Of a stretch of DNA of 64,000 nucleotides, positions 63,239 to 64,000 are shown piece by piece (the first letter of the stretch is position 1; every line of letters begins with the position of its first letter). The DNA lies in assembly GCF_000426285.1 (NCBI RefSeq), contig NZ_AUFB01000005.1, positions 186,001-250,000 of the forward strand, written 5' to 3'. Source of the stretch: Rhizobium leucaenae USDA 9039. Lineage in GTDB: Bacteria > Pseudomonadota > Alphaproteobacteria > Rhizobiales > Rhizobiaceae. Position numbers and translations under genes: made by a program. Under the pieces are notes generated by a model that was given only the letters and a program-made list of their open reading frames with translations, had not been told where the DNA came from and made no database searches.

Positions 63239-63727
63239 TCAGGCCGAAACCGCATGAAACGTCATGGCGACGCCGTTCATGCAGTAGCGTAGACCTGTGG
63301 GCTTCGGTCCGTCGGGAAAGACGTGGCCGAGATGGCCGCCGCAGCGGCTACAATGCACCGCCGTGCGCGCCATTCCGAAGGAATGGTCCTCTGTGGTACC
63401 GACTGCGCCGTCGATCGGCGCCCAAAAGCTCGGCCAGCCGGTCCCGCTATCGAACTTCGTGCTCGATGAGAAAACATCCTGCTGGCAGCCGGCACAGGCG
63501 AAGTTGCCCTTGCGCTCCTCATGCAGGAGCGGGCTGGAGAAAGGATATTCCGTCCCCTCCTCGCGCAGCACGGCATATTGGTCCGACGTCAGCAGCTTGT
63601 GCCATTCTTCGTCGGTGTGGGTAACCGGAAATTTGCCAGCGGCAACCGCCGGCCGCGATGTCAAACCGAATCGAGCCGCAAGCGCCCCGAGACCGGCGGC
63701 GATGAGGAAAAGTCGTCTGTTCAACAT
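63239..63727 (-). CDS. msrB: Exported peptide-methionine (R)-S-oxide reductase MsrB
   Basis: A 162-residue methionine sulfoxide reductase B. The N-terminus MLNRRLFLIAAGLGALAARF has a twin-arginine-like pair before a hydrophobic stretch and an Ala-Val-Ala-Ala cleavage region (about 27-31), so the enzyme works in the periplasm. Zinc ligands are C78/C81 (CAGC) and C126/C129 (CSRC); the catalytic Cys is C149 (RYCMNG). It repairs oxidised methionine in exported proteins. The ATG at 63727 starts the signal peptide; the frame is open to 63814. Confidence 0.9.
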   Translation of the reverse strand: MLNRRLFLIAAGLGALAARFGLTSRPAVAAGKFPVTHTDEEWHKLLTSDQYAVLREEGTEYPFSSPLLHEERKGNFACAGCQQDVFSSSTKFDSGTGWPSFWAPIDGAVGTTEDHSFGMARTAVHCSRCGGHLGHVFPDGPKPTGLRYCMNGVAMTFHAVSA

Positions 63728-63924
63728 TATTGGACTCCCGTAAAAGGGACGATCACCGTCCCGCAAATATACGGCCTTGATGCGGACTTTGTTACATATC
63801 TGCGCGTGAAGCACCGAAACGTGATCATGAACACGGCTTTCGGGATGATCTTACCCAAAAATTCGAGCAGCTTTCCGATAAGATCAGGCAAATCAATAGG
63901 TATCCGTCATCCAGGATTCATTGC

Positions 63925-64000
63925 ATGAACGGTCTCACACCCATCCTTTCCACCATAACGGCGTCCTTTCTCGGCTCCTTCGTCGAGGTCGTGGAAGCCT
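63925..64000 (+). CDS. TMEM165/COG4280-like membrane protein, 5' end only
   Basis: Only 25 codons lie within the window. The peptide starts MNGLTPILSTITASFLGSF and continues VEVVEA, which fits the first helix and the E-V-x-E motif of TMEM165/GDT1-like or COG4280 membrane proteins (cation exchangers). The assignment is tentative because nearly all of the gene is outside the window. Confidence 0.55.
   Translation, partial: MNGLTPILSTITASFLGSFVEVVEA

Noticed and set aside
1..64000. CRISPR array, rRNA operon or intact insertion sequence
   Set aside because: No regularly spaced repeats, no rRNA sequence and no transposase with both terminal repeats were seen.

Overview
The window reads as chromosome of a Rhizobiaceae bacterium, most likely Rhizobium sensu lato. 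The basis is the gbpR / chvE-gguA-gguB-gguC locus known from Agrobacterium and Rhizobium, a dehydratase that keeps the three cluster cysteines of Rhizobium L-arabinonate dehydratase at the same positions (C59, C127, C200), rhizobial-style intergenic palindromes, high-GC codon use and many solute-binding ABC systems. This is inferred from protein recognition; no database search was run.

Layout. 1-7 kb: a split tRNA-modification pair (an FAD oxidoreductase and mnmD, read divergently with overlapping start codons), a large soluble hybrid histidine kinase, a non-pyrrolysine MttB-family methyltransferase and a small Tyr/Pro-rich exported protein. 7-10 kb: a TTG-initiated DEAD-box helicase with a basic tail, and a drug/metabolite transporter. 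10.3-13.5 kb: a circularly permuted ATP-grasp, alpha-E and transglutaminase operon. 14.2-23.9 kb: a six-gene sugar operon (chvE, gguA, gguB, gguC, an aldehyde dehydrogenase and an IlvD/Edd dehydratase) with the divergent LysR regulator gbpR. Together these would import a sugar and convert its aldonate to 2-oxoglutarate without phosphorylation. 24-27.6 kb: a degenerate J-domain-like protein, inositol 2-dehydrogenase, an ArsR/SRPBCC pair and a second-type ClpP. 27.7-35.8 kb: a di-haem oxidoreductase and a CRTAC1-type exported protein lying downstream of a ROK regulator, which is divergent from xylFHG and separated from it by a perfect 19-bp palindrome.

35.9-39.1 kb is accessory DNA behind a tRNA-Arg(CCG): a DUF1684 gene, a frameshifted transposase remnant, a FitAB/VapBC toxin-antitoxin pair with overlapping operator repeats, and a frameshifted, truncated gene. 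39.3-45.2 kb: polysaccharide deacetylase, DoxX, arsenate reductase, and acetate kinase plus phosphoketolase.

45.2-52.5 kb is the most novel block. It holds a LuxR-type regulator whose receiver has lost its phosphorylation residues, a solitary IS3 OrfA-like helix-turn-helix protein, a type I secretion adaptor and ABC ATPase (the ATPase with an altered signature motif and Walker B glutamate), and two Gly/Asn-rich proteins sharing a repeat, which are the probable secreted cargo.

52.6-64 kb: a LysR/GNAT pair divergent from a DHA2-type MFS exporter, an ECF42-type sigma factor with its DGPF/YCII partner and a matching promoter, a lipid A remodelling group (PAP2 phosphatase, a receiver-only regulator, EptA), a cupin, a luciferase-like oxidoreductase, an exported MsrB, and the first codons of a TMEM165-like membrane protein at the right edge.
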